Below are positions 34,280 to 46,242 of a stretch of DNA of 64,000 nucleotides, piece after piece. The position numbers and the translations under genes were made by a program. The notes beneath the pieces are model-generated. The model saw only the letters and a program-made list of their open reading frames with translations. It was not told where the DNA came from and ran no database searches. Each line of letters begins with the position of its first letter. The first letter of the stretch is position 1. Source of the DNA: Viridothelium virens (Eukaryota > Ascomycota > Dothideomycetes > Trypetheliales > Trypetheliaceae); assembly GCA_010094025.1 (NCBI GenBank), contig ML991787.1, positions 310,001 to 374,000 of the forward strand, in the 5' to 3' direction.

Positions 34280-35564
34280 TCACGCCCTCTCAACAGGATA
34301 CTTATCCAAAGCCTCATACCAGAGCAATCCACTCCCGAAAAGAAATGCCCAACTAGCCCAAAGAAGGGATAAATTACTCTGATAGACGCACCAGCTCGCT
34401 GAGCAATACCCAAAACTCGCACTCAACGTCCAACCGACACTTCCGATAAGATTCAAAACGCCGATCCACCACCCGATGAGCTTCGGAGCGGGTATGTACC
34501 AGGCCGACTGGGTCTCAAGGACATAGAAGACACTAGAAATGACGAAAAGGATGCCACCGACGAGATAAGCGAGCCAGTACGTTCCGTCGAGCACAGGTGT
34601 GGATATCTTATTGTAAATTCCCGGCAAAGCCATGATACCGCTGACATAGAAGATGACAGCGCCAACAGCCATGACAGAGGAAGCCCACCAGCCGATTTCG
34701 TGAAAGTAATGTGTTTTCAGCTCATGCCAGGTGGGCCACCATTCCCAGTTTCGGCCGGCGGAGGGGTGTTGAAGGTGAAGGACGTCGCTACGGTGCACGC
34801 CTTGACCATGGTGATGAGAACATTCTGCTGGTCGAAGCCGCGGTGCATCCTTGTTGGGAGAGATAGCTTCACTATCAGACTCATTCGTGTGCGAAAATGC
34901 ATGTTCCAAAGCCCAACCAAAGCAGCCTGTCTGATTTTCGTTGCTGGCCTCTACGATTAGTAGTACGCCTCCGATTGTAAAAAGCGTAGCACCTAGGAAT
35001 GCCGTCACACCGCCCGCGATTGAGCTCTCGTTTGGAAACTCAGTGTTAGGTGCAGCAAGCGGGAGCCAATAGAAGAAGCCGCAAACGACGAATATAGCTG
35101 ATCCCCAGGTGAAAAGGACCGCAATCCACCATGACACATCCCACCAGGCCATCACGGTGAACATACGCCATATGCCCTGCGCAATACCAGACCAGGTAGT
35201 TGTGAGCTGCGGCGAGTCGGTCTTTTTGTGGGTTGATGGTACAATGAGGACGTGGCGGCCTAAAAACATACACGCATGTCAGATAGCGTTCATTCGAGGT
35301 CCTCAGTCAACTTTCTTTACCTTTTCTATTATCCCTCGAACGCCACTCGAGTTGGGCATCACCCACTGGAGGCGGTGTTCCACCAGCATAGCTGCTTGAA
35401 GGGGCATTGACAGGTGGAGCTTGTAAAGACGGGAGATCGAAGCGAGCTCGAGTTGGATTGAAGAAGGACACTGGACCTTGAACATGATCTGGCTTAAGCT
35501 GCGCCTGAGAATGGTGGACCAGAGGCTGGCGTGCTGGCGACTTGAATGTTGTACTGCGAGACAT
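34280..35564 (-). CDS. Six-TM fungal integral membrane protein, unknown function
   Basis: Two exons, 35321-35564 and 34280-35259, giving 407 aa. The first about 90 residues are cytosol-like, Pro/Ser-rich and basic. Six hydrophobic helices follow: WWDVSWWIAVLFTWGSAIFV, then TAFLGATLFTIGGVLLIV, SVMAVGAVIFYVSGIM, YLVGGILFVISSVFYVL, WWIGVLNLIGSVGWTL and LWASWAFLFGSGLLWY. A His-rich loop (CSHHHGQGVHRSDVLHLQH) lies between helices 2 and 3. Trp is very frequent, often as WW before a helix. I recognise the type (conserved Pezizomycotina membrane protein) but no named family or transported substrate. The intron is GTAAAG...TTTAG, phase 1. Confidence 0.7.
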
Positions 35565-36206
35565 GTCGATTCAAGGCAAGATGGAAATCTCCGTCGGCAA
35601 TTTGATGTGTTTCAATCCCACATGCAGAGTAAATTGGGTGCCACTCCCATCATGGTATTTTAAGACCTCCTGACGGTTCAGCCATTGGCCTGTCTCTTCC
35701 GCTTTCGCCGCACAGCAAAACACGCAGGAGAGAACGTCGAAGGTGGCAGGAAGTACTCCGTAATGTCGTCTCATCTATCCAGATCAAGCAAGGTTCTCCA
35801 CCACACTAAAAACGCTAAGTCCGACGCATTGAAAAGCCCTCAGACGACGATTAATAGTGCAGTATTTCGACGGGACAAGCACGTATCCAGCAGTCTCGAT
35901 CCGTTACTAATGCTGACATGAACAATTGAGTCTTGTCGCGATTCCTACTTGGTTTCTTCAGAACTTGCCTTGATGTGACCAATCAGATTGCGTAATCCCG
36001 TCAGCCACCACGGTTGTCCACTACCTGCGCCACACCTGATTTTGATGTGGCCTGAGCAGGTTCCACGCCACCATACGGCGTAGAGCGCGAATCTTTGTGC
36101 TGGCTTTAACGTCCCTTGCCCTTCCCCAAGTACACAATTGCCAACCCCGTAATCTATTCCTGACTCACTGAGTACCTCGCAGCGTTCGAAACCTGGAAGG
36201 GTAATC
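35565..36206. other. Divergent promoter region
   Basis: 642 bp between the six-TM gene and ARP8, transcribed apart. A TACGGAGTA site lies at 35754. The antisense frame at 35945-36370 is considered a shadow. Confidence 0.5.
35754..35762 (-). repeat. TACGGAGTA intergenic motif, copy 5
   Basis: Top strand reads TACTCCGTA within AAGTACTCCGTAATG. Confidence 0.8.
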
Positions 36207-38905
36207 ATGGTGGGCAAAAAGTCCGGCAAGGCCCTACTCAGGGAAGAAGGTAATCCTAGATCTCCCTCCATCTTCGCAGAACCCAATATTGCCTCAAGAC
36301 TTGTTCGCCCTATTATATGCGAAGAAGAGATTTGCGCTACTGCCAAGGCTTCAAGACAAAGCTCGCCCAATGCGCTTCTGGTGCTTGCAAGATGCTATCC
36401 CAAGATAGGGCATGTAATCCTCATTTGACACAATAGTCGTGAACCAGGGTTCCGTCAATTGCTCACATATTGAAGCCTTCCACGATACATATACACGATA
36501 GATCTAGAGTTTGCGCAGGCGATACTGCTGAAAAATGTAGTATGCATACTGACATTGAACTAGGGCTTGAACGGACCGATAACAACCTCGACCTTACAAC
36601 ATGGCCCCAAGTAAACATGATCAATCAGAAGAATTATTACACGTGAGTAATGTCCAAGGCAAATGGCAACAATGTTCCACTTGATACTTTGAATTGTGAA
36701 ACTTATCTCTCGCGTTTCAGGGACTACCTCAAGCGAGATGATCAGATTCTTGCTCTAAGGCTTCAAAATGAGGACGCCAGAAATCGAATGACCAAAGAAG
36801 CACGAGATCGCGATCGAGCGTTAGCACTCAACGGTCGGACAGATCCTGATGGCGAAATCTATGGCAATGACGAAGTCCTACCAGACGAGACCGCCGCGTC
36901 AGCCAGTGGCCAGGAGGTCTGGGGGTCCAAGATAGTGGTCGTGCATCCGGGAAGCCAGAACCTCAGAATTGGTCTGGCCAGCGATGCTCTTCCACGGACC
37001 GTGCCGATGGTTATTGCACGCAAGTGGAGCTCCACGGAGTCCGAAGATGAGACTGAAGGCCCGCTTCCCAAACGTGTCAAGTTCTCGGATGATGAACATT
37101 ACAAGGCGGAAAAACTCTTCGGAGATGAAGTATGTCAGAGGTATGCTTTCTTGTCAACTTTGCTAAAACCCTTGCTAGTTTGCCAAGGAATATGGAGAGA
37201 TGTCTCAAGAACTGAAAGTACATATGCGGAACAACAAGCGACGAGTATTACCCAACTCGAAAGAAGTCATCGTAAACTTTAATGAAAAGACCGAACCCGA
37301 GAATATCTCAGAACACAATGACCCGCAACGAATCGACTGGACAGAAATCCCCAAAGATCCTACTCAAGCTCCTGATTTTATCACTGGTCAAGCTGCCCTC
37401 CGCATTCCTGACAATTCAAGGCCGAAGTATCGGCTTTTTTGGCCCATCAGGAATGGTGTCTTCAACGAGAAAGACTATGCTAGTAAGAATCTACTTTATC
37501 AGGATTTCGCCACAATCATCGAAGATGCCATCAAAGCCCAACTTTCACTCAAGCGCAAAGCTGAATGGGCTCAGTATGGTTGTGTCTTTGTCATCCCAGA
37601 TCTATATGATCGAGCCTACATCCTTCAAACCTTAGAGATGCTCATCAAAGACTTTGGGTTTGGTAGGGTATGCTTCATACAAGAGAGTCTGGCTGCAACG
37701 TTTGGCGCTGGCTACTCCATGGCCTGCATCGTCGATATGGGTGCTCAAAAGACTTCTGTTTGTTGTGTCGAAGACGGTATGTGTGTCGAGGAATCGCGGA
37801 TCAACCTGAAATATGGTGGCAGGGATGTCACCGACAATTTCATTCGGATGATGCTCTTCGATCATTTCCACTATCAGGACATTGATCTGAGACGACGGTA
37901 CGACTACCTCCTTGCCGAGGAGTTGAAACAGAAATTTTGCACCATGAACGAGGCGGAAATTAGCCAGCAGTTGTACGACTTTCATCTCCGTGCTCCAAGC
38001 CAAGATACTAGAAAGTATCTCTTCAAAACTTATGATGAGCCCCTACTTGCGCCCATGGTAAGCCTTTGCTGCTTTAGGCTTACAAGTGTTTTACTGATTC
38101 TGTCCATCAGGGATATTTTCGGCCCACAATATTTGATCATTCTCAGAGAATGCAGGGTCGTCGCCGACTCATTGATCGGTCATACGATCTGTATGATGGC
38201 CTCCCAAATGATCCTATGTCTCCTGCTCAATTGGCGGTCATCCAATATGCAACTGGCAATCCGGCTTTTGCCAGTGCTGCGGCTGCTCCAGCCCTTGAAG
38301 CCCTCACTACTACTGCCAATACCTCAACCCCTGGCCGGCAGCCTCAACTTAACTTATTAAATCGCTTGAACAATGAAAGCGAAGCAACACCGCGATCATC
38401 GGAAGCCGGATCACCAGCACCTGATGGAACTGGAACGCCACAGTTAGGTCGAGCTGCATCGCCGGGCGCGGTGGCAGTTCAAGAGACGGCAAACGCGCAA
38501 GCCAATGCTGCCGCTGGCGCTTTGCAGCAATCGATTCAGCAAGATAAGACTTTGCCCATTATGCCTCTAGACGTAGCGATTATCACATCGATCACTCACG
38601 CAGCTCGAGGTGATGAACGCAAGTTCCGCGACTTTTTGGGTGGCGTCATGGTTGCTGGAGGTGGTGGCAAGATTGTTGCGTTCAAGCAAGTGCTGGAGGA
38701 AAGACTTCAAATTATGCAGCCGGCGTATGCCCGTGATATCCTGGTTGGCTCACCTCCGAGAGACCTTGATCCGCAAGTGCTGGTCTGGAAGGGAGCGAGT
38801 GTATTTGGAAAATTGAGCGTGACAAATGATAGCTGGATCGGGCAGATGGAGTATGACAGACTGGGAAGTCGATTGCTAGCTTACAAGTGTATGTGGTCGT
38901 GGTAA
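36207..38905 (+). CDS. ARP8: Actin-related protein 8 (INO80 complex)
   Basis: Five exons: 36207-36249, 36564-36642, 36721-37129, 37179-38057 and 38111-38905, giving 734 aa. The N-terminus MVGKKSGKALLREEG joins to LERTDNNLDLTTWPQ and NQKNYYTDYLKRDDQ, a strongly conserved Arp8 opening that fixes the first two exons. Actin-fold landmarks: VVVHPGSQNLRIGLASD (phosphate loop region), FVIPDLYDR, CFIQESLAATFGAGYSMACIVDMGAQKTSV and NLKYGGRDV. A long Ala/Ser/Pro-rich insertion (about 480-610) precedes VAIITSITHAARGDERKFRDF and the C-terminal fold ending YKCMWSW. Arp8 sits with Arp4 and actin on the Ino80 HSA helix and contacts linker DNA during nucleosome sliding. Intron 1 is 314 bp, much longer than the others here. 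Confidence 0.93.
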
Positions 38906-39418
38906 CCAGGATAATTCGAAACGAGAACGAGATTTACAGTAGCTAGGTAGTGAAATGAAATGGGAAAGGTCTGAGAGACGAATGTTATCTACCTAGTAGA
39001 TACCTTAGATAAAGGGTTTCTGTTTCTGTCCTCTCCACGAACTTAATCCTAATTAGATTTATGGCTCTTTGTGTAACAATGCAAAATTTGCAGCTGACTC
39101 AACTTTGCAAAGAACATATTCTCCCAAGTATAGATAGTTAAGTACCTATTATCAATAAAGATTGGTGGTGTGAAAGACTTCCTTGTATTTTCCGCTTGCT
39201 TGCGAGCAGTGGGCCGGCTGGCTGGACGCTTTCCTTGGCAGAATTAGGCGGTGAGGCGTCCTACTCTACTTGCTCCGCTCCGTCACCTTGCCTTAGGTAG
39301 ATTGAAGCTACATAGGTATGTTATAAATATTTCCAATAGAACCACAGAGAGCTGATGGCTAATACGCACCCTACTGAATCACCAACAGAACGTCTAGGAT
39401 CGGCAGGACTAAACGCAC
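38906..39418. other. Intergenic between ARP8 and GCN5
   Basis: 513 bp between two same-strand genes; GCN5 promoter. CTACCTAG-type sequences recur near 38990. No gene seen. Confidence 0.5.
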
Positions 39419-40701
39419 ATGGATGAAGCAGAGCCGCATGCAGTTCCAGTCGACTGTGGCCCAAATCTTCTTGTCACTACGCGTCCGTCTCCTGAAGAAC
39501 CGAATATCGCCGTTGATATCAAAACGAATGAAGCCTTCCATGGTACTATGACAAAATCAGATCCTCAACCTCTAGCTGCACCACAGAATTCTTATCCAGA
39601 GAAGGTGCGCTGCTACTCTTTATTCCAGGAGACGCGCTGACTGTTCTGAAGCCGGCAGTTGTAGAAGAACGAAGAGGCGAGATTGAATTTCGCGTTGTCA
39701 ATAACGATGGCACCAGAGAGAGTACGATTATCCTGACAGGTCTTAAAAACCTGTTTCAAAGGCAACTTCCGAAAATGCCGAAGGATTACATCGCCCGTCT
39801 CGTCTACGATCGCACTCATTTGTCTCTCGCCATTGTCAAAATGCCTTTGGAGGTCATTGGCGGAATCACATTCCGAGAGTTCCGGAATCGGAAGTTTGCT
39901 GAAATCGTTTTTTGCGCCGTCTCATCTGATCAACAGGTGAAAGGATACGGAGCGCACCTAATGGCCCATTTGAAGGATTATGTTAAAGCTTCCTCCCCAG
40001 TAATGCATTTTCTAACATACGCTGATAATTTTGCCACCGGGTACTTTCAAAAACAAGGCTTTACCAAAGAAATTACTCTCCCCAAGTCTGCCTGGATGGG
40101 ATATGTCAAGGATTACGAAGGAGGGACGCTCATGCAATGCACTATGATTCCCCGGATACGTTATCTCGAAGCTGGCCGTCTACTTCGAAAGCAAAAGGAA
40201 ACAGTACAAGCCAAGATCCGCATGTTGAGTCAGAGCCACATCATCCATCCACCGCCTCAGCAATGGGCCAATGGCGTAACTCCAATCGATCCACTCACCA
40301 TCCCTGCCATTCGGGCAACTGGCTGGTCTCCGGAAATGGATCAATTAGCACGTGAACCACGCCGCGGACGCCATTTCAACGAATTTCGACGTTTTCTGTA
40401 CCAAATTCAACAGCACAACCAAGCATGGCCTTTCCTCAAGCCTGTCGACAGAGATGAAGTCCCTGATTATTACAATGTCATAACATCACCGATGGATCTA
40501 TCGACTATGGAAGAAAAACTGGAGAACGGGTTTTATACTACCGCGGGAGAACTTGTCGATGATCTTAAGTTGATTTTTAGTAATTGCCGGCAATATAATG
40601 ACGCAACGACGGTATACGCCAAGTGTGCGACTAAGCTGGAGAAGTATATGTGGAATCTTGTCAAGGAAAATCCTGAGTGGGTGGACTTACTTGAGAAATA
40701 A
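39419..40701 (+). CDS. GCN5: Histone acetyltransferase GCN5
   Basis: Two exons, 39419-39604 and 39652-40701, giving 411 aa. The 47-bp intron (GTGCGC...CTGAAG) has a GCTGAC branch site and phase 0. The GNAT domain carries catalytic E146 in [10 protein letters not shown] and the acetyl-CoA loop [11 protein letters not shown] (about 156-166), followed by [15 protein letters not shown]. The C-terminal bromodomain (about 305-405) includes [19 protein letters not shown] and the acetyl-lysine anchor N378 in NCRQYN. GCN5 is the acetyltransferase of the SAGA and ADA complexes and acetylates histone H3. The N-terminus is short and disordered, as usual for fungi. Confidence 0.96.
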
Positions 40702-41626
40702 TTGGTGTTATGACGGTTGAGACAGGGTGACAGTGACAAGCAAACAATCAGGAGCTTTCTTTTCTTAAATTTGGGAACTTCTGCATTTGTTACTCTAATT
40801 TACTCGCTCTTTGATGTCCATCAAAAGTATTAGTGCATCCTGTCTTTCCGATTTACAAGTCTGTTGTTTGAATGAAGCAAGGATATGGGTTGAATAACCT
40901 TCTGGGAAAGCCGAAGTCATGTGGCTAGTATTCATTGGAGAGGATCATGCAGCAACAGACGGCAGTAGTGCGGATTGGGTTTCCAAACGGAAAAAGAGCA
41001 GTAAGTTAAATATAGTATTTGATATGCCAACATTATTACGAGACTAAAGACAACGAGGATTTAGGTGATCACCGCACTCACCCCGGTGCATAATCAACAT
41101 TAGTGAACGAAGAGTTCACATTGATCACCTCATGGCCTGACGTCTCAAGGTAGCGAGGGGTTGGGGGAATATGGCTTCTTTATAGCCAGTACTGCGGAGC
41201 TTTTACTTCACTGTGCATCAAACTCTTGTTCGCAGGAGATCAGCCCGTATCGGGCTTTGAGCAAGCTCCAGTGATTGATTTTCCATTCCTTTTGTCCAAG
41301 ACGCCCGGTGTCTACAAATCAAGACTTCCTGCTAAAGTGAGCTTGTGCATGAGGACAGTTTTCGACAACATGCTTCGTACTATCAATTTCCAAATGAGTG
41401 ACTACAACTAAAATCTCTCCTGATTGAATGACCACGTCGGCTCGACAATAGATAACGAATGACAGTATAAGCACCAGTAGACTCATTCAGAATCGAGCTC
41501 GCAGAGTGGAGCCTCCATTTCGATGTCAAATTGAGCCCGAAACCTAAGAACCTGATCAACATACTAGCGGCTGGGCTTGACATGCAGGTGACGAGATGTT
41601 CGGAGAGGGGAAGAGGGCCGGGTGCA
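40702..41626. other. Intergenic, no gene seen
   Basis: 925 bp between the ends of two convergent genes. The short frames present have no motif. Confidence 0.45.
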
Positions 41627-42036
41627 CTAATAAATGGCCTTTTTTGTCGGAATATTGATGCAATAAGACATACAGTCCGAACAGCGTTGACCGGGGCTTT
41701 CAGTGTGTCCTTTGCACGCCGGGCACATGTCTGTGTGGTGAGGCAGTTTTAGTCAGCCTCTTCCTTCGGGAATGAAATACATCATATCCACAGATTTGAT
41801 ATTGATTACTTACGATTCGGGCAGAATAACCCACCGGCACTTGCGGGCGTAGCATGATTGGGACATCCGGAAATCTTACACATAGCTGGTAATTTCGACA
41901 TCAGCTTTGGTCCTGGCGGGTAAGAAGTGCTATGCTCTTCATGCAGGTCAAGCCCGGGAAGCAGGAATGGGCAAATATGTAATTGATCGTCTTCTTGAAA
42001 TTGTCGGGAAGGGAAATGAATTGAAAACTTACCCAT
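41627..42036 (-). CDS. Small Cys/His-rich protein, probable zinc binder
   Basis: Three exons: 42033-42036 (just ATGG), 41814-41993 and 41627-41730, giving 95 aa. The C-terminal half is packed with metal ligands: CKISGCPNH, then LFCPNHMCPACKGH and RCSDCMSYC. The spacing (C-x4-C, later C-x2-H-x-C-x2-C-x2-H, C-x2-C) looks like one or two zinc sites. The Cys cluster is created only by splicing: the intron with GTAAGT and CACACAG joins LFCPNH to MCPACK. The start in TACCATGG with a perfect GTAAGT after one further base makes the 4-nt first coding exon plausible, not proven. The first acceptor is AAGAAG, so one residue may be optional. I do not recognise the family. Confidence 0.5.
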
Positions 42037-42422
42037 GGTATTCAACTGGCTATCTTCTGAGGGGCTCGAGAAATATGTAGATAGATGAATTAATGGGGAA
42101 GAGCGACAAGTCTGAGCTGTAATAATGAGACGGGAGATGAACGGGGATGCATGTTAGAGCAGGAAGTCTCAGGCCCTCTTATACTAGAGATTTTGGTATT
42201 CGGCTTGGTCAGGTCCTTCTCTTCAAACTGTGCCGATGTGTCATATGTGCGCAGCTGCATGAGAACGCGGGATATTTCTTGTCCAGTAAAGGAATGGCCA
42301 CCAGGAAATGTCGGCCCAGGACCAAAGGAGAATGCAACTTGATTGGTGTATGAAAGAGTCTTATCACTTCCGTGCCTCAAAGGCGCCTACAGGAGCTGTA
42401 GAATAGGTTATGGTTAATACGA

Positions 42423-42431
42423 TACTCCGTA
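42423..42431 (-). repeat. TACGGAGTA intergenic motif, copy 6
   Basis: Top strand TACTCCGTA; flanks match copy 7 (ATACTCCGTACATTT). Confidence 0.8.
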
Positions 42432-42608
42432 CATTTACCGTGCTACAGAAACCGATTGTTCTGCTACGCGCCGCTGTGGCACGCATAGCTTGTTTCGGTC
42501 TTAGAATGCGCGGTTGTCTGCCGGAGCGAGAACTTAATGCAGGACAAGGCGGATTAGAGGATGAAGGAGATGGGGTTTCCAACTGATAGCCGTAGACCCG
42601 GTTAGGCA

Positions 42609-42617
42609 TACTCCGTA
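42609..42617 (-). repeat. TACGGAGTA intergenic motif, copy 7
   Basis: Top strand TACTCCGTA, 186 bp from copy 6 in the same orientation. Confidence 0.8.
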
Positions 42618-44215
42618 CATTTCCTGTGTTTGATGAACATGAACTTTTCTCCATCATCTCGTTGTCTTAAGAGCTTCATGTTTGATTGACGATCGGTGCA
42701 GCTCCTCTAAGCAGTTTCGACAATACTATACCGACAAGGCAAGCGTGCTGCATCTTACGTATTATTCGGCTCTCTTCACGCTTCATAAAATCAATCGCTC
42801 CATGATTGCGGGCGGGCGGTAAGATGGTTGAATGACCTCACGCGCCAGGAGCTTGAAGCGCCTCGCGGACGACTGCCGAGACCGAGGATTCGGTGGATTC
42901 TGTCGATATTAGATTAGCAAGGACTGCAAGCCCCACTTAAAGGCCGACATGTCCCTTGTCCACGGAGATGCAGCTGAATCGCGCGGATAGGTGATTCCGC
43001 CCTGCGATGCAAGCGCCTAGTCCATTAAAGGCAGGACTTAAGACCAAAGGCACCAAAGGAACTCCATAGACCCTCCATAAGCGCCGCTCGTCTTTCCAAA
43101 TCGCATGCTATCACTGTCTATTAATGGAGCAGGGGTACCGCGCGTATCTGCAAACAAGGGTCTAGCGATCTTCACTGCCACAGTCCAAGAACAAAGAATC
43201 GAGGCAATTTCATTTGGCAACGCTTGGTGATGAGAGGACGACTGAAGGTACACGTGCAAAGATAGAATGTGATCCAGGCATCCGCGTCCTTCACCTCTGC
43301 TTAGGTAAGAACTTCTCACCGTTACAGGCTGGCAATGTGCAAGGAATGGTATAAAGTGAATCACCACTGGGTGATTGTGTCGGTCCCAGTATTTTTCCAA
43401 TCCTCTAAATAGACACAAGTTGGCTTGTAGCCGCACGCAAGTACGATGTGTTTCCATGCCCACCGACTTGTAGGTTGATATGTCGCTGAGCCAACAGTCC
43501 CCACCAATCAGACTTCCTGGACTTTCGCTCCGAAATACGATATGTTCAGATTTTAGCTCTTCGTCCAATTCCGCGCCTAATACCAATTGACTTGATTTCG
43601 AGCTTAGTAAGAGCACGCCTGAGCGGCTTCTAACCTGACCATATTGCTATTGATATCCAAGGACGGTAGGGCTGTTTTATTTGTCGATCTCAACATTATC
43701 ACTTCCTGCTACAATCTTCAAAGATCAGACCATGGCCTGATAAGAACTTCCTAAGGCTAGTTAAGCGCCATAACGCGATGAAGGAGAATGGACACGGAGA
43801 GATACGATAAAGATACGAAATAGAGACTATAGAGTAATTGATATAACATCGGAAGAAACTAAAGATAGGCTCCAATTGGTGGAGCATAGGCAGAAGAGTA
43901 TGGACTCCCTTACGCACCGCTACTCTAATCGCTGACTTCCCAGATAGAATGTGAAGCGGAGGAAGCGAAAAGCTCAAGGCATCCGGAAAAGGGCTTTACA
44001 TTTTGAAGCCCCGACATGAGCGTGCAGGAGGGCCGCCAGCAGGGACAGGTAGAAATACGGCAGGAAACAGGGGTTACAGCTCGCGCAGATATTAGTAGGA
44101 ATTCTATATATTATGTATACTTTACCAAATAATAGGAAATTTGTACATAGTAATCGGTACGAATAGTAGTAATAAATTTAGAATGATCTATTGTACAGTA
44201 ATGGAGGATATAGAT

Positions 44216-44236
44216 AAAAAAAAAAAAAACCCCCCC
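44216..44236 (+). repeat. Homopolymer junction A14-C7
   Basis: Fourteen A followed directly by seven C, at the right end of an AT-rich island. It may be replication slippage or the tail of an old insertion; nothing around it is recognisable. Confidence 0.7.
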
Positions 44237-44285
44237 TCCAAGGTTTATACACTAAAAATAGAGGTAGGAGGGTGGGTTTCTGCTC

Positions 44286-44294
44286 TACGGAGTA
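44286..44294 (+). repeat. TACGGAGTA intergenic motif, copy 8
   Basis: Exact TACGGAGTA within CTCTACGGAGTACCC, about 210 bp upstream of the PAF1 start. Confidence 0.8.
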
Positions 44295-44500
44295 CCCAGA
44301 TACCGAGGTACCTTAGGTAATCGAGTATTGTGATATCAAATTGCGCTTTTTGTAAAACCCGGTCTCCGGAATTCCCTCGCTTTGCATACCGCGACTTTCA
44401 CATTTCTTGTCAATCGTTCAAAGTGTCGTAATTAGACCTTTTTCCCACCAATCGTTCGCATCTTGAGAAGTTGTGCTAGAATCGCCAGAGCGCATTCATA

Positions 44501-45947
44501 ATGTCGGCAGCTTCTGGACGTCCAGAGCGAGTTTACCATCAAGACTACATAGCGCGAATCCGTTACTCGAATGCCTTACCTCCTCCACCCAACCCACCCA
44601 AGCTTCTTGAGATTCCCAATACAGGGCTCGCTGGAGGACAGTATACTTCGGCTGGGTTTGCATCACGGCTGGCACGAGAGCAGCCGCTGAACATTGAAGC
44701 AGATGCGGAGCTTGGAATGCCAATTGATTTGGTCGGCCTTCCTAGAATCTTTGACGGTGATGAGAGCGGTACGATTGCATCGAAGCGCACTTCTACTACA
44801 TCTCAGAACTGACACTCTCTTCCCAGCAATACGAAGTCTTGATCATCCCCCATCAGTCCATCCGCACGACAAACCCCTCCTCCGTCCTCTTGCCGCGCTC
44901 GGCAAAGCATCTTCTTTAACGACAGGCGCCAGTTTCCTTCGAAGATCAGAATATACGTCCTCAGAATCTCGGTCACGATTTGATTCAAGTACCTCTAAAG
45001 ATCTGCTACGACTGCGGAATGATCAGAAGCGAGCAAGGCGGACGGACGTCAACAAGGACGACTCTATGAACATTCTACGGAGTGTCATCAAAGGCTTTGA
45101 CGTCGCATATCCACGAGATGCATATCGAGGTGCAGATTCTGGGAATAATATTAGAGGCTCAGAAGTCGCACGACCTGACGCTGATGCGTGGAACAATCCA
45201 CGACATCCCACCAATCCGAACCTACGACTCTTGGACAGCTATCCAGTGGTACCAGATCTAGAAGCACTTCCAGAAACGGGCTCATATCTTGTGACAAAAT
45301 TCCACACCAACCCCGTTGCTGGGTCAGAGAGTTATGACGAACGATTGGATGTCGGGGTTTTCAAGCCTAACGACGAGTCTGAAGAAGATCAGGAGCGAAT
45401 GCGACTTGCGATAGCAGCCCATGATGCCGATCCTAGTGTGCCTGTACCAGTACCGACGTACAGCTACGACTACTTCCTCCCGAAAAGGACGTCTAGCGTG
45501 CGCGGTATCAAGCGCAAAGTCAATCCGTCGGACCCGGAACACGAGAATGATGAACTCTACGATGCCGTTCGAAATGACGGCCAAAAGTGCTTCCACTACG
45601 ATCGTGTGCGTGGTTATGAGACATATCAGCAAACGGGCAATGTCAACGAAGAGTATCAGGATACGGTCCTGATCGCCTTGCATGATCCAGAGACCTCAGC
45701 TACCTCGGAGGACGGTAGGCAGCTGCAGAAGGCGGCATACTACTATCCCATCTTATCGAAAAGTTTTATTCGGCCGAAGAGAGCGCCAAATACAGCGCGG
45801 ATGGGGATGTCCGGCCGACAGCTACAGAAGAGCGAAGACCAGATTGATGCGATCGAGGCGACAATTAGGGAACCGACGGAGGAAGAACGCAATATGAGGA
45901 TTGAAAAGAAAGAAATGTTGCAAGGATTGACAAGCTTAGAGGTTTGA
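44501..45947 (+). CDS. PAF1: RNA polymerase II-associated protein PAF1
   Basis: Two exons, 44501-44768 and 44827-45947, giving 462 aa. Paf1 landmarks: YIARIRYSNALPPPPNPPKL near the N-terminus (the Leo1/Ctr9-facing segment), GMPIDL, HPHDKPLLRP, FLRRSEY, then NILRSVIKGFDVAYP and HPTNPNLRLLDSYPVVPDL, and YYYPILSKSFIRPKR. The C-terminus ends with a charged helix (EEERNMRIEKKEMLQGL). Paf1 is the namesake of the PAF complex, which rides on elongating Pol II and supports H2B ubiquitination and H3 methylation. The intron is GTACGA...CCCAG, phase 1. Confidence 0.92.
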
Positions 45948-46242
45948 TCGATTTCAATCTCGAATAATGTACTATTGTTTTGAACACACCGACCAGTGCA
46001 TGGCTTAGCACACGGGAGCTTCTTTGTTACATTATCTAGCGAGGCGTTAGCGGAAGTTACCCAAGAAGAAATTGAAAGATTCACCGTCAATTTAGCAGTC
46101 TCATCTGTGCCCTCTACCGTGAAGCCCTTGCTATAGCATACTCAAGGGATTTCCTGGTCTGAGGTCCCTTTCCTTCAGTTCCAATCCCCGTGGTTATGCC
46201 CATGAAGTGCTCGTATCAGTCAAAGACCTCAATGTGACCGCT

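Larger units (their letters stand above)
42037..44500. other. Long region without a recognised gene
   Basis: 2.46 kb. Two TACGGAGTA sites (42423 and 42609, same orientation) share the longer ATACTCCGTACATTT. A 579-base open frame (43038-43616, minus) lacks an early ATG and any motif. 44090-44250 is AT-rich with a run of 14 A followed by 7 C. A third motif copy is at 44286. Confidence 0.45.

Noticed and set aside
35945-36370. 141-codon minus-strand frame
   Set aside because: It overlaps the first exon and intron of ARP8 and has no motif.
43038-43616. 579-base open frame on the minus strand
   Set aside because: It starts at GTG with no early ATG, has no motif, and the composition is not protein-like.
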